This document shows, piece by piece, positions 26,466-35,150 of a stretch of 64,000 bases of DNA. Made by a program: the position numbers and the translations under genes. The DNA lies in the NCBI RefSeq assembly GCF_001866645.1, contig NZ_MLYP01000043.1:99194-163193 (forward strand). The letters are read 5' to 3'. This DNA comes from Streptomyces colonosanans. Its GTDB lineage: Bacteria > Actinomycetota > Actinomycetes > Streptomycetales > Streptomycetaceae. Under the pieces are notes generated by a model that saw only the letters and a program-made list of their open reading frames with translations, was not told the origin of the DNA and made no database searches. The stretch's first letter is position 1; each line of letters starts with the position of its first letter.

Positions 26466-27593
26466 GTGCAGACCCAGACCCTCACACAGACCGACATGAG
26501 TACGGACGAGCCGGACGCGGAGACCGACGTCCTTTCGGCCGTGCCCTCGCAGAACCGGCCGGTGCACCACCCCGAGACGGAGACGGAGCCGCAGAGCCCG
26601 CCCGCCGGCGCGGTGGAGACCGTCGAGGCCGGCGAGGCGTCCGAACCCGTCGAACCGTTACGCGGCCAAGCCGACGGCGCCGGCCCCTCCTCGGACCTGT
26701 TCCGCCAGTATCTGCGCGAGATCGGCCGCGTCCCCCTGCTCACGGCCGCGGAGGAGGTCGAACTCGCCTGCCGCGTCGAAGCCGGCCTGTTCGCCGAGGA
26801 GAAGCTCGGCAACACCCCCGACCTGGACACCCGGCTCGCCCTGGACCTCGACAGGCTGGTGGTCATGGGGCGGATAGCCAAGCGGCGGCTCATCGAGGCC
26901 AATCTGCGGCTGGTCGTCTCCGTCGCCAAGCGGTACGTCGGCCGCGGGCTGACCATGCTCGATCTGGTCCAGGAGGGGAACCTCGGCCTGATCAGGGCCG
27001 TCGAGAAGTTCGACTACGCCCGCGGGTACAAGTTCTCGACGTACGCGACCTGGTGGATCCGCCAGGCCATGTCGCGCGCCCTGGCCGACCAGGCCCGCAC
27101 CATCCGCGTCCCCGTCCATGTCGTCGAGCTGATCAACCGCGTCGTCCGCGTCCAGCGCCGCATGCTCCAGGAACGCGGCTACGAGCCGACGCCGCAGGAG
27201 GTCGCCGCGCACCTGGGCCTGTCCGGCGAACGCGTCAGCGAGGTGCTGCGGCTCGCCCAGGAGCCGGTCTCGCTGCACGCGCCCGTCGGGGAGGAGGACG
27301 ACGTGGCCCTCGGCGACCTCATCGAGGACGGCGATGCCACGAGCCCGGTCGAGTCCGCCGCCTTCCTGCTGCTCAGGCAGCACCTGGAGGCGGTCCTGTC
27401 CACCCTCGGAGAACGGGAGAGGAAGGTCGTACAGCTGCGGTACGGGCTCATGGACGGCCGTCCCCGCACGCTGGAGGAGATAGGCCGCATCTTCGGCGTG
27501 ACCCGGGAGCGGATCCGGCAGATCGAGTCGAAGACCCTGAACAAGCTGCGGGACCACGCGTTCGCGGACCAGTTGAGGGGATACCTCGACTGA
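26466..27593 (+). CDS. hrdA: Principal-type RNA polymerase sigma factor (HrdA-like)
   Basis: A 375-residue sigma-70 protein. After an acidic, low-complexity N-terminus (TDMSTDEPDAETDVL) come region 1.2 (LFRQYLREIGRVPLLTAAEE), region 2 (VVSVAKRYVGRGLTMLDLVQ, GYKFSTYATWWIRQAMSRAL), region 3 (EPTPQEVAAHLGLSGERVSE) and region 4 (TLEEIGRIFGVTRERIRQIE). Its length, position just downstream of dnaG and MQTQTLTQ-like start fit HrdA, one of the dispensable Hrd paralogues of HrdB. GTG 26466 is preceded by GGAGG; the frame is open further upstream but without coding character. It ends at a hairpin facing the ABC genes. Confidence 0.9.
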   Translation: MQTQTLTQTDMSTDEPDAETDVLSAVPSQNRPVHHPETETEPQSPPAGAVETVEAGEASEPVEPLRGQADGAGPSSDLFRQYLREIGRVPLLTAAEEVELACRVEAGLFAEEKLGNTPDLDTRLALDLDRLVVMGRIAKRRLIEANLRLVVSVAKRYVGRGLTMLDLVQEGNLGLIRAVEKFDYARGYKFSTYATWWIRQAMSRALADQARTIRVPVHVVELINRVVRVQRRMLQERGYEPTPQEVAAHLGLSGERVSEVLRLAQEPVSLHAPVGEEDDVALGDLIEDGDATSPVESAAFLLLRQHLEAVLSTLGERERKVVQLRYGLMDGRPRTLEEIGRIFGVTRERIRQIESKTLNKLRDHAFADQLRGYLD

Positions 27594-27594
27594 C

Positions 27595-27622
27595 CGGGGG
27601 CCGCCCGCACGAGCGGCCCCCG
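27595..27622. terminator. Bidirectional hairpin between hrdA and the ABC exporter genes
   Basis: Perfect 10-bp arms CGGGGGCCGC (27595-27604) and GCGGCCCCCG (27613-27622) surround an 8-nt loop, directly after the hrdA stop and before the convergent ABC stop. Confidence 0.7.
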
Positions 27623-27627
27623 AAGGC

Positions 27628-29550
27628 TCAGTCGACCTCGGCCACGGCCTGAGCGAACTGCGCCTTGTACAGCCGCGCGTACGCCCCGTCGGCCGCCAAC
27701 AGCTCCTCGTGCGCGCCCTGTTCGACGATGGAACCGTTCTCCATCACGAGGATCGTGTCCGCGTCCCGGATCGTCGACAGACGGTGCGCGATGACGAACG
27801 ACGTCCGCCCGTGCGCGAGTTTCGCCATCGCCTTCTGGATGAGCACCTCGGTACGGGTGTCGACCGAACTCGTCGCCTCGTCCAGCACCAGGATCACCGG
27901 GTCGGACAGGAATGCCCGCGCGATGGTGATGAGCTGCTTCTCACCGGCGCTGACGCCCGTGCCCTCGTCGTCGATCACGGTGTCGTAGCCGTCCGGCAGC
28001 GTGCGGATGAACCGGTCCGCGTGCGCGGCCCGGGCGGCCTCCTCGATCTCCCCGCGCGTGACCTCGCGCGCGGCACCGTAGGCGATGTTCTCCGCGATCG
28101 TGCCGCCGAAAAGCCAGGTGTCCTGGAGCACCATCCCGATCCCGGCCCGCAGCTCGTCCCGGGACATCTTGGCGACGTCGACGCCATCGAGGGTGATCCG
28201 GCCTCCGGTGACCTCGTAGAACCTCATCAGCAGGTTCACGAGCGTCGTCTTTCCCGCTCCGGTCGGGCCGACGATCGCGACCGTGTGCCCCGGCTCCACC
28301 TTCAGCGACAGGTTCTCGATGAGCGGCTTGTCGGGGTCGTAGCGGAACGACACGTTCTCCAGCGCGACCCGTCCGCGCAGCTCCTCGGGGCGCAGCCCGG
28401 GCTCGGGGTCAGCCTCCTGCTCCTCGGCGTCCAGCAGTTCGAAGATCCGCTCCGCCGAGGCGACACCCGACTGCACGAGGTTCGCCATCGACGCGACCTG
28501 CGTCAGCGGCATCGAGAACTGCCGCGAGTACTGGATGAAGGCCTGGACGTCGCCGATGGACAGCGAGCCGGAAGCGACCCGGAGGCCGCCGACGACGGCG
28601 ACCAGCACGTAGTTCAGGTTGGAGACGAACATCATGAGCGGCTGCATCACACCGCTGTTGAACTGCGCCTTGAACCCGGCCTCGTACAGCTTCTCGTTCT
28701 GCTCGGCGAACTGCTGCGCCGACTCGTCCTGGCGCCCGAACACCTTCACCAGCGTGTGCCCGGTGTACATCTCCTCGATGTGCGCGTTCAGCTTGCCGGT
28801 GGTGCTCCACTGCTGCACGAAGTGCGGCTGCGAGCGCTTGCCGATGCGTGTGGCCACGACGAAGGAGAGCGGCACGGTCACCAGCGCGACCAGCGCCAGC
28901 AGCCACGACACCCAGAACATCATCGCGAGTACACCCACGACCGTCAGCAGTGAGTTGACGAGCTGGCCCAGCGACTGCTGGAGCGTCTGGCCGATGTTGT
29001 CGATGTCGTTGGTCGCGCGGCTGAGCACCTCACCGCGCTGCCGCTGGTCGAAGTACGACAGCGGAAGCCGCGACAGCTTCGCCTGCACGGCCTCGCGCAG
29101 GCGGAAGACGGTCTTGTTGATGGCCCGGTTGGAGAGCCGGGTGGAGACCGCCATCAGCAGGCCGGCCACCAGGAACGCTCCCAGCGCGAGCAGCAGGACG
29201 TTCCCCACGGCACCGAAGTCGATGCCCTTGCCCGGGGTGAAGTCCGTCCCGGAGAGCATGTCGGCGATGCTGCCCTCGCCCCGCTTCCGCATGGACTCGA
29301 GGACCTGCTCCTTGGTCGCCCCCGACGGCATCTGGCGGCCGATGATTCCGGCGAAGACCAGGTCGGTCGCCTTGCCGAGGATCTTCGGTCCGACCACGGA
29401 CAGGGCCACGCTCAGCACACCGCAGGCGAGCATCCCGTACATCGTGCCGCGTTCGGGCTTGAACTGGGCGAGAAGCCGCTTTCCGGACCCCTTGAAGTCC
29501 ATCGAGCGCTGGTCGGGGCCCGCCCCGCCCATCATGCGTCCCATGGCCAT
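27628..29550 (-). CDS. ABC exporter, fused permease-ATPase (second half-transporter)
   Basis: This 640-residue protein has six membrane helices in its first ~370 residues, with a long insert after helix 1 (GRQMPSGATKEQVLESMRKR), followed by a full nucleotide-binding domain: Walker A VGPTGAGKTTL, Q-loop GMVLQDTWLFGG, signature VSAGEKQLITIARAF, Walker B VILVLDEATSSVD and H-loop VIAHRLSTIRD. The signature LSGGQ-like motif is altered to VSAGE, which is common in one half of heterodimeric exporters. Its ATG overlaps the stop of the upstream half-transporter (TGATG), so the two probably form one heterodimer. The substrate is unknown. Confidence 0.95.
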   Translation of the reverse strand: MAMGRMMGGAGPDQRSMDFKGSGKRLLAQFKPERGTMYGMLACGVLSVALSVVGPKILGKATDLVFAGIIGRQMPSGATKEQVLESMRKRGEGSIADMLSGTDFTPGKGIDFGAVGNVLLLALGAFLVAGLLMAVSTRLSNRAINKTVFRLREAVQAKLSRLPLSYFDQRQRGEVLSRATNDIDNIGQTLQQSLGQLVNSLLTVVGVLAMMFWVSWLLALVALVTVPLSFVVATRIGKRSQPHFVQQWSTTGKLNAHIEEMYTGHTLVKVFGRQDESAQQFAEQNEKLYEAGFKAQFNSGVMQPLMMFVSNLNYVLVAVVGGLRVASGSLSIGDVQAFIQYSRQFSMPLTQVASMANLVQSGVASAERIFELLDAEEQEADPEPGLRPEELRGRVALENVSFRYDPDKPLIENLSLKVEPGHTVAIVGPTGAGKTTLVNLLMRFYEVTGGRITLDGVDVAKMSRDELRAGIGMVLQDTWLFGGTIAENIAYGAAREVTRGEIEEAARAAHADRFIRTLPDGYDTVIDDEGTGVSAGEKQLITIARAFLSDPVILVLDEATSSVDTRTEVLIQKAMAKLAHGRTSFVIAHRLSTIRDADTILVMENGSIVEQGAHEELLAADGAYARLYKAQFAQAVAEVD

Positions 29551-31283
29551 CAGGCAGCCTCCGCTTCCGTGAGCTGGGAGAGCACGATCTCCCGGTAGGT
29601 CTCGTTGCCCGCCATCAGCTCGTGGTGGCGGCCGGTGCCGACGACCCGGCCCTCGTCCAGGACCACGATCCGGTCGGCGTCCCGGATGGTCGACACTCGC
29701 TGGGCGACGATCACCACGGTCGCCTCGGCGGTCTCCCGCGCCAGTGCCGCGCGCAGGGCCGCGTCGGTGGCGTAGTCGAGTGCGGAGAAGGAGTCGTCGA
29801 AGAGGTAGATCTCCGGGCGCTGCACCAGCGTGCGCGCGATGGCGAGCCGCTGGCGCTGCCCGCCGGAGACATTGGTGCCGCCCTGCGCGATGGGGGAGTC
29901 GAGGCCGTTCTCGAGCAGCTCGACGAACTCCTTGGCCTGCGCCACCTCCAGCGCGTGCCACAGCTCCTCGTCGGTGGCGTCCGGATTGCCGTACCGCAGG
30001 TTGCTGGCGACCGTGCCCGCGAACAGATACGGCTTCTGCGGGACGAGCCCGACCGTCCGCGCGAGCAGCCTGGGCTCGATCTCCTGGACGTCGACGCCGT
30101 CCACGAGTACCTCGCCGTCGGTGACGTCGAAGAGCCGGGGGATCAGCCCGAGCAGGGTCGACTTGCCGCTACCGGTGGACCCGATGACGGCCGTGGTCTC
30201 GCCGGGCCGCGCCACCAGGTCGATGTCCTTGAGCACCGGCTCCTCGGCACCCGGATAGCCGAAACCGCCACCACGGATCTGCAGATGCCCGTGCTGCCGC
30301 AGTTCGACGACGGGCGCGGTGGGCGCTACGACGCTCGTCTCGGTGCCGAGCACCTCCTGGACGCGCTCGGCACACACCTCCGCGCGCGGCACCATCATGA
30401 ACATGAACGTGGCCATCATGACGGACATCACGATCTGCATGAGGTAGGCGAGGAAGGCGGTCAGATCGCCGATCTGCATGCCGCCGCTGTCGATGCGGTG
30501 CGCGCCGAACCAGACCACGGCGATCGACGAGAGGTTCACCACGGTCATCACCATGGGGTACATCAGCGCCAGCATGCGGCCGGTGCCGAGGGAGACCTCG
30601 GTGAGATCGGTGTTCGCGCCCTTGAAGCGGTCCTTCTCGTAATCGTCCCGGACGAAGGCGCGAATGACGCGGTTGCCGGAGATCTGCTCGCGCAGCACCC
30701 GGTTCACCGTGTCGAGGCGGTCCTGCATGCTGCGGAACAGCGGCCGCAGCCGGCGCACGATCAGCGTCACGCAGATGCCGAGCACCGGGACCACCGCGAC
30801 CAGGACGCCGGACAGCGGGACGTCCAGGCCGAGGGCCAGGACGATGCCGCCCACGCACATGATCGGGGCCGACGCCATCAGGGTGAACGTCATCAGGACG
30901 AGCATCTGGATCTGCTGCACGTCGTTCGTGGTCCGGGTGATCAGCGACGGCGCCCCGAAGTGACCCACCTCACGGGAGGAGAACGACTGCACTCGGTCGA
31001 AGACGGCGGCCCGGATGTCCCGGCCGATGGCCGACGCCGTACGGGCGCCGTAGTAGACGGCGCCCATGTTGCACACGACCTGACCCAGCGAGACAGCGAT
31101 CATCAGGCCGCCGAAGCTCAGGATGTATCCGGTGTCGCCCTTCACGACACCGCTGTCGATGATGTCCGCGTTGAGGGTGGGCAGATAGAGCGTGGCGCAG
31201 GTCTGCAGGAACTGCAGCAGCACCAGTAGGACGATGGGTTTCTTGTACGGGCCCAGATGGGCCCTCAGAAGTCGTATGAGCAC
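29550..31283 (-). CDS. ABC exporter, fused permease-ATPase (first half-transporter)
   Basis: A 577-residue half-transporter with six helices and an ATPase: Walker A VIGSTGSGKSTLL, Q-loop GLVPQKPYLFAG, signature VSGGQRQRLAIARTL, Walker B EIYLFDDSFSALD and H-loop IVAQRVSTIRDADR. The usual catalytic Glu after Walker B is Asp (FDDSF) and the switch His is Gln (AQR). This half therefore likely carries a degenerate ATP site, as in other heterodimeric exporters. GTG 31283 is chosen over ATG 31355 because the family starts there and a TAGGGA -10-like element lies between them. It is translationally coupled to the next gene. Confidence 0.93.
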   Translation of the reverse strand: MLIRLLRAHLGPYKKPIVLLVLLQFLQTCATLYLPTLNADIIDSGVVKGDTGYILSFGGLMIAVSLGQVVCNMGAVYYGARTASAIGRDIRAAVFDRVQSFSSREVGHFGAPSLITRTTNDVQQIQMLVLMTFTLMASAPIMCVGGIVLALGLDVPLSGVLVAVVPVLGICVTLIVRRLRPLFRSMQDRLDTVNRVLREQISGNRVIRAFVRDDYEKDRFKGANTDLTEVSLGTGRMLALMYPMVMTVVNLSSIAVVWFGAHRIDSGGMQIGDLTAFLAYLMQIVMSVMMATFMFMMVPRAEVCAERVQEVLGTETSVVAPTAPVVELRQHGHLQIRGGGFGYPGAEEPVLKDIDLVARPGETTAVIGSTGSGKSTLLGLIPRLFDVTDGEVLVDGVDVQEIEPRLLARTVGLVPQKPYLFAGTVASNLRYGNPDATDEELWHALEVAQAKEFVELLENGLDSPIAQGGTNVSGGQRQRLAIARTLVQRPEIYLFDDSFSALDYATDAALRAALARETAEATVVIVAQRVSTIRDADRIVVLDEGRVVGTGRHHELMAGNETYREIVLSQLTEAEAA

Positions 31284-31537
31284 GCGGGATCTCTCGGAGT
31301 CGTCGGCAGGCGGGGCGATCGGTGGAGCACCATTCCCTATCGTCGGACACTCCACCGGCGTTACCTCAACCGATTAACCCGACGGCGGGGCGAAATACTG
31401 ACTCGGCCTCAGTCGTGCGACGTAGGCCGACGGGAGCCCGGCAGACCCCGCACCAGGAACTCCCGCACGCATACGACGGCGCCCGAGACGCACGGCACAG
31501 GCGGCGTGAGACGTACGACACAGTGGGTGCCCCGCGG

Positions 31538-32986
31538 TCAGAATGCCCCCGGATGGGTCTGCTCGCGTACGGACGTGTACTGCTGGCGTACGGCCTGGCC
31601 CACCGCCAGCTCCTCGCCCGGCTCCAGGACCCGCGCGGCCGCGCCCTGCCAGGTGGGCGGGGTGTGCGGGGCGAGGGTGCCCTGGGAGACGCCGAGCGCC
31701 CAGGCCGCCTGCCGGGCCGCGCCGATCGCCGTGTAGTCGGCGGGCTGCGGCACCACGACCTGCACACCGAACAGCGCGGGTGCCGCCGCCTGTACGGCGG
31801 GCAGTTCCGCCGCGGCACCCAGCAGGAAGATCCGCCGTACGTCGACCCCGCGGCCGCGCAGCACGTCCAGCGCGTCCGTGAGCCCGCACAGCATGCCCTC
31901 GAAAGCGGCCCGCGCCAGGTGCTCGGGCTTCATCGACTCGCGCCGCAGTCCCGCCAGGGTGCCCGCGGTGTGCGGCAGGCTGGGGGTCCGCTCGCCCTCC
32001 AGGTACGGCAGCATGACGAGCCCGTGCGAGCCCGGCGTCGACTTCATCGCCAGGTCGGAAAGCGACTCCAGGTCGGGAACGCCGAGCAGCTCCGCGGTGC
32101 CGCGCAGGGCGCGCACGGCGTTGAGTGTGGTCACCACCGGCAGATGCATGCCCGTCGCGTCCGCGAGCGAGGTGATCATCCCGGTCGAGTCGACGAGCGC
32201 CTCGGGGTGCACCGCCATCACGGACCCGGAGGCGCCGAGCGAGACGACCGCGTCGCCGAGCCCGATGCCCAGGCCCAGGGCGGCGGCCATGGTCTCGCCG
32301 GTGCCCGCGGAGATCAGCAGTCCCTCTGGTGTCATACCCGCCGCCTCGGACGGGCCGAGCACCTCGGGCACCATGGCCGGGTGGCCGAGCGCCAGCTCGA
32401 CGAGGTCGGCGCGGTAGGCGCCGGTCGCGGCCGACCAGTAGCCGGTCCCCGAGGCGCCGCCGCGATCGGTGGTTCTTCTCGCGGGCCGCCCCAGCAGCTG
32501 CCATACGAGCCAGTCGTGGGCCTGCATCAGCGCGGTGGTGCGCAGCGCGTTGTCGGGTTCGGTCCTGGCGAGCCAGCGCAGCTTGGCCACGGGCTGCGCG
32601 GCCTGCGGTACGCAGCCGACGGCCTCGGCCCAGGCCTGCCGTCCGCCGAGGGTGTCCATGAGGTCGGCCGCGGCGACCTGTGCCCGCCGGTCACCGCCGA
32701 CCAGCGCGGGCCGCACACAGGCGCCCTGGGCGTCGAGCGGGACGAGGGCGTTCTGCTGTGCGGAGACGCCGATGGCCTGCACGCCCTCCAGGAGGCCGCT
32801 GCCGGCCGCCTCCCCCAGGGACAGCAGCCAGGCCTGCGGGTCGACGTCGGAGGGGCGGCCGCCCCCCTCGGGGGTCTCCATCGGATGTGGCGCATACCCC
32901 TGCCTGAGCACGGCCCCCGTGTCCGTGTCACAGACGACGATACGAGTGAAATCGGGCGAACTGTCCAACCCGGCAACTATCCCCAT
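31538..32986 (-). CDS. FGGY family carbohydrate kinase (xylulokinase-like)
   Basis: A 482-residue sugar kinase of the actin-like ATPase superfamily. The N-terminal phosphate loop reads GIVAGLDSSPDFTRIVVCDT; GVSAQQNALVPLD, GLLISAGTGETMAAALGLGI and LPYLEGERTPSLPHTAGTLA follow, with the C-terminal FGGY domain near GLTDALDVLRGRGVDVRRIF and FLLGAAAELPAVQAAAPALF. It most resembles D-xylulokinase, but no isomerase or transporter is adjacent, so substrate assignment is tentative. ATG 32986 has a CAGAAT -10 seven bases upstream and looks leaderless. Confidence 0.9.
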   Translation of the reverse strand: MGIVAGLDSSPDFTRIVVCDTDTGAVLRQGYAPHPMETPEGGGRPSDVDPQAWLLSLGEAAGSGLLEGVQAIGVSAQQNALVPLDAQGACVRPALVGGDRRAQVAAADLMDTLGGRQAWAEAVGCVPQAAQPVAKLRWLARTEPDNALRTTALMQAHDWLVWQLLGRPARRTTDRGGASGTGYWSAATGAYRADLVELALGHPAMVPEVLGPSEAAGMTPEGLLISAGTGETMAAALGLGIGLGDAVVSLGASGSVMAVHPEALVDSTGMITSLADATGMHLPVVTTLNAVRALRGTAELLGVPDLESLSDLAMKSTPGSHGLVMLPYLEGERTPSLPHTAGTLAGLRRESMKPEHLARAAFEGMLCGLTDALDVLRGRGVDVRRIFLLGAAAELPAVQAAAPALFGVQVVVPQPADYTAIGAARQAAWALGVSQGTLAPHTPPTWQGAAARVLEPGEELAVGQAVRQQYTSVREQTHPGAF

Positions 32987-32993
32987 GGCGGAA

Positions 32994-32999
32994 ATTCTG
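32994..32999 (-). promoter_or_regulatory. -10 CAGAAT for the leaderless FGGY kinase
   Basis: On the minus strand CAGAAT is separated from ATG 32986 by 7 nt, with no Shine-Dalgarno. Confidence 0.45.
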
Positions 33000-33099
33000 C
33001 CGTACCGACGCGGGTGTGCGCGCCGCGCCCGGACGGCCCTCGGTGGGCGTGCGGGGCGTGCGTGCCCGCTGCCTCCCGGAGGCCGGCCGTCCCGGGTGG

Positions 33100-33405
33100 T
33101 CAGGTGCTGCCGGTGCCCCAGTCGTCCTTGCCGCCGCCGTTCGCCCGCCGTTCACGCAGGGAGCGCACACGGGTGGTGACCGAGTCGGGCACACGGTCAC
33201 CGACCTTGTCGCTCACCGCGTGGAAGGCCCGGCCTGCGTACTCGCGCCCTTGCTGGGCGGCGGACTCGGCGGTGTTGCGCACCGCGGGGTTCTGCGCGAC
33301 CTGGCGTGCGGACTTCTTCAACTGCTCGTACCGGTCGCGCCCGGCCCGCGCGCCCAGCACGTAGCCGAGACCCACCCCGGCGAAGAACGTGAGCCGATAG
33401 CGCAT
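33100..33405 (-). CDS. YtxH-like small membrane protein
   Basis: A 101-residue protein with a short N-terminal hydrophobic and glycine-rich segment (RLTFFAGVGLGYVLGARAGR) followed by an amphipathic, charged helical region (DRYEQLKKSARQVAQNPAVR). This is the YtxH/DUF pattern of small envelope-stress proteins. ATG 33405 has GAAGGG at good spacing; GTG 33414 is too close to it. The function is not known. It is separated from the FGGY gene by about 110 nt and may be co-transcribed or independent. Confidence 0.8.
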   Translation of the reverse strand: MRYRLTFFAGVGLGYVLGARAGRDRYEQLKKSARQVAQNPAVRNTAESAAQQGREYAGRAFHAVSDKVGDRVPDSVTTRVRSLRERRANGGGKDDWGTGST

Positions 33406-33570
33406 GACGGCCACCCTTCCCTTGCGTCTGCGTCGTTCCTTGCGTGGGCATCGATCGCGGGGGATACCGATTGGCGGAGCACCCCCCTGCTTGCGCTAAT
33501 GTATGTGTCGCAGCGAACGAGCGCCCCCTGGCGGATGTCCAGAGAGGTACGTTCGATGCAAACGAGGCAT

Positions 33571-33643
33571 TCCTCCGTAGCTCAATTGGCAGAGCAGCCG
33601 GCTGTTAACCGGCAGGTTACTGGTTCGAGTCCAGTCGGGGGAG
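33571..33643 (+). tRNA. tRNA-Asn (GTT), first copy
   Basis: A 73-nt cloverleaf: acceptor TCCTCCG pairs with CGGGGGA (one T-G pair), the D-arm starts GCTCAATTGG, the anticodon loop is CTGTTAA with anticodon GTT, and the T-arm is TGGTTCGAGTCCA. CCA is not encoded. Confidence 0.97.
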
Positions 33644-33648
33644 CTCGG

Positions 33649-33721
33649 TCCTCCGTAGCTCAATTGGCAGAGCAGCCGGCTGTTAACCGGCAGGTTACTG
33701 GTTCGAGTCCAGTCGGGGGAG
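33649..33721 (+). tRNA. tRNA-Asn (GTT), second copy
   Basis: Identical to the copy at 33571-33643 with only five bases between the two, so both are probably processed from one precursor. Confidence 0.97.
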
Positions 33722-33734
33722 CATGCTGAAACAA

Positions 33735-33757
33735 GGACCCCGTACGGGGTCCTTTTT
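33735..33757 (+). terminator. Rho-independent terminator after the tRNA-Asn pair
   Basis: GGACCCCGTACGGGGTCC (33735-33752) is self-complementary and is followed by five T. It is a classical intrinsic terminator, unusual for this genome in having a T-run. Confidence 0.85.
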
Positions 33758-33890
33758 CATGTCCCCAGGAACCGCCACACGCATGGTGGAGTCCTCAAGG
33801 TCCTGTGAAGCCGACCATGCGAAGCAGGAGATCGTATGAGCGGCTATGCTGCGGCAGACGGCGCGCACACATGTACGCGACGCGCCGTAC

Positions 33891-33964
33891 GGGGCGGTAG
33901 CTCAGCCGGTTAGAGCAGCGGACTCATAATCCGCCGGCCGTGGGTTCGAGTCCCACCCGCCCCA
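33891..33964 (+). tRNA. tRNA with CAT anticodon (Ile2 or elongator Met)
   Basis: A 74-nt cloverleaf: acceptor GGGGCGG pairs with CCGCCCC, the anticodon stem is GCGGA/TCCGC around loop CTCATAA, and the T-arm is GTGGGTTCGAGTCCCAC. A CAT anticodon may be elongator Met or, if C34 is lysidinylated by TilS, Ile2. It lacks initiator features (paired first acceptor bases). CCA is not encoded. Confidence 0.9.
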
Positions 33965-34010
33965 CCGCAGGGTTCTCCCGGAGAACCGTTTCTATCTGCG
34001 GAGACGCGCG

Positions 34011-34046
34011 AACGGGGGCCGCCACTCCACAGTGGCGGCCCCCGTT
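34011..34046. terminator. Perfect 16-bp hairpin after the CAT tRNA
   Basis: Arms 34011-34026 and 34031-34046 pair perfectly around a CCAC loop. It lies between the tRNA and the convergent minus-strand genes. A smaller hairpin (33971-33987) lies between the tRNA and this one. Confidence 0.75.
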
Positions 34047-34090
34047 CATTCATTCGGACCATGATCCAGTGCGTACGGAGGAGACACGGG

Positions 34091-34219
34091 TCAGATCGTG
34101 GCGCGACGCCTGACGACTCCCGCCTCCTGCGGGAAGCCGCCCGTGCTCCCCAGGAGCACCACGCTGAAGGCCGTGCCGGTGAAGGTGGCCACGCAACGGA
34201 GAATCCTGACGGCGAACAT
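34091..34219 (-). CDS. Candidate 42-residue peptide
   Basis: The frame from ATG 34219 starts MFAVRILRCVATFTGTAFSV and continues with a short hydrophobic stretch (VVLLGSTGGF) and a basic tail. Third positions are G/C-rich. It lies 11 nt downstream of the DUF4232 stop on the same strand, so it could be translated from that transcript as a small membrane or secreted peptide. No family is recognised and there is no clear Shine-Dalgarno. Confidence 0.35.
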   Translation of the reverse strand: MFAVRILRCVATFTGTAFSVVLLGSTGGFPQEAGVVRRRATI

Positions 34220-34230
34220 GCTTCTGCGCC

Positions 34231-34962
34231 TCACCAGTTGATGGCGTCGTCCATCGACTGCTGCCAGTACGTGACTTCGAGCGTGTCGTCGACATAGGTG
34301 CCGTCGGCGGGCAGCGACGGGTGGGCGCCGGCGCCCACGCTCTCCTGGCCGGAGGGGCCCTGGAAGTAGACGGTCAGGGACTTCACCTTGTGGCCGCCTG
34401 AGCCGCTGTCGTCGGCGGCGGACAGTTTCACCGAGGCGTAGCCGGACTCGCCCTGCTTGAGCGTGACGACGGCCTGCGGCTTGGAGTCCTCGTCGGCCCG
34501 GGGCACGGACTGGGCCTCACCGAACCGGACGGCCGGGTAGCCGTAGAGGTAGCAGGGCTTGCCGCCGGTGTTGGTGACCGTGAGGAGCATGTGGTTCACG
34601 GGGCGGGGCAGCGGCTCCGCGACGGTTTTGGTGTTGGAGCCCTCGCAGGTGACCGGCTTGCCGGAGTCCGCGCCGCCCGCCGCTTGCGTCGAACCCTCGG
34701 GCGCGGGCCTTGCGTCCGACGAGGAGGCCTCGGAAGGGCCGGATCGGTCGGTGGAAGCGGTGGGGGTGGTGGAACTGGTGGAACCCTTGGGGGTGGTGGG
34801 GGCGGATGCGGACGCCGACGAGGTGGAGGAGCCGGACGGAACGGGCGCGCCGTCCTCGACGGTGCCCGTTCCGTCCTTGCAGGCGGTCAGGGAGAACGCG
34901 GCGAGAACGACGGTCGCGGCGGCACCGACGAGGCGGGTGCGGGAGGTGCGGATCCTGGACAT
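34231..34962 (-). CDS. DUF4232 lipoprotein
   Basis: The 243-residue protein has a lipoprotein signal (LVGAAATVVLAAFSLTAC), a long Ser/Thr/Pro-rich linker to about residue 100, then a DUF4232-type domain with two Cys (KPVTCEGS and GKPCYLYGYPAVRFG) and beta-strands such as VNHMLLTVTNTGG and VKSLTVYFQGPSGQESVGAG. Such proteins are lipid-anchored outside the membrane; their function is unknown. ATG 34962 is the only start that keeps the signal. It is divergent from the HTH membrane protein. Confidence 0.85.
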   Translation of the reverse strand: MSRIRTSRTRLVGAAATVVLAAFSLTACKDGTGTVEDGAPVPSGSSTSSASASAPTTPKGSTSSTTPTASTDRSGPSEASSSDARPAPEGSTQAAGGADSGKPVTCEGSNTKTVAEPLPRPVNHMLLTVTNTGGKPCYLYGYPAVRFGEAQSVPRADEDSKPQAVVTLKQGESGYASVKLSAADDSGSGGHKVKSLTVYFQGPSGQESVGAGAHPSLPADGTYVDDTLEVTYWQQSMDDAINW

Positions 34963-35150
34963 GTGGCTGTGCCCCTTCGGTGTTCGGGTGGCTGTGATGC
35001 TTGGATGACTGGAGCTTGCGAGGTGATCCGTCCCAGCCGCCACTCATGGCGGGCAGTCAGGGACGCTGGAACGCTGAAACGGGCTCTGACCAGGGGGAAT
35101 ACACTGTCCCTGGAACGCGTGACTGGGACACGGGGGAGACGGAGGAACGG

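Noticed and set aside
33016..33729. Plus-strand open frame running through both tRNA-Asn genes
   Set aside because: Its C-terminus is a translated duplicate of the tRNA sequence; it is not a gene.
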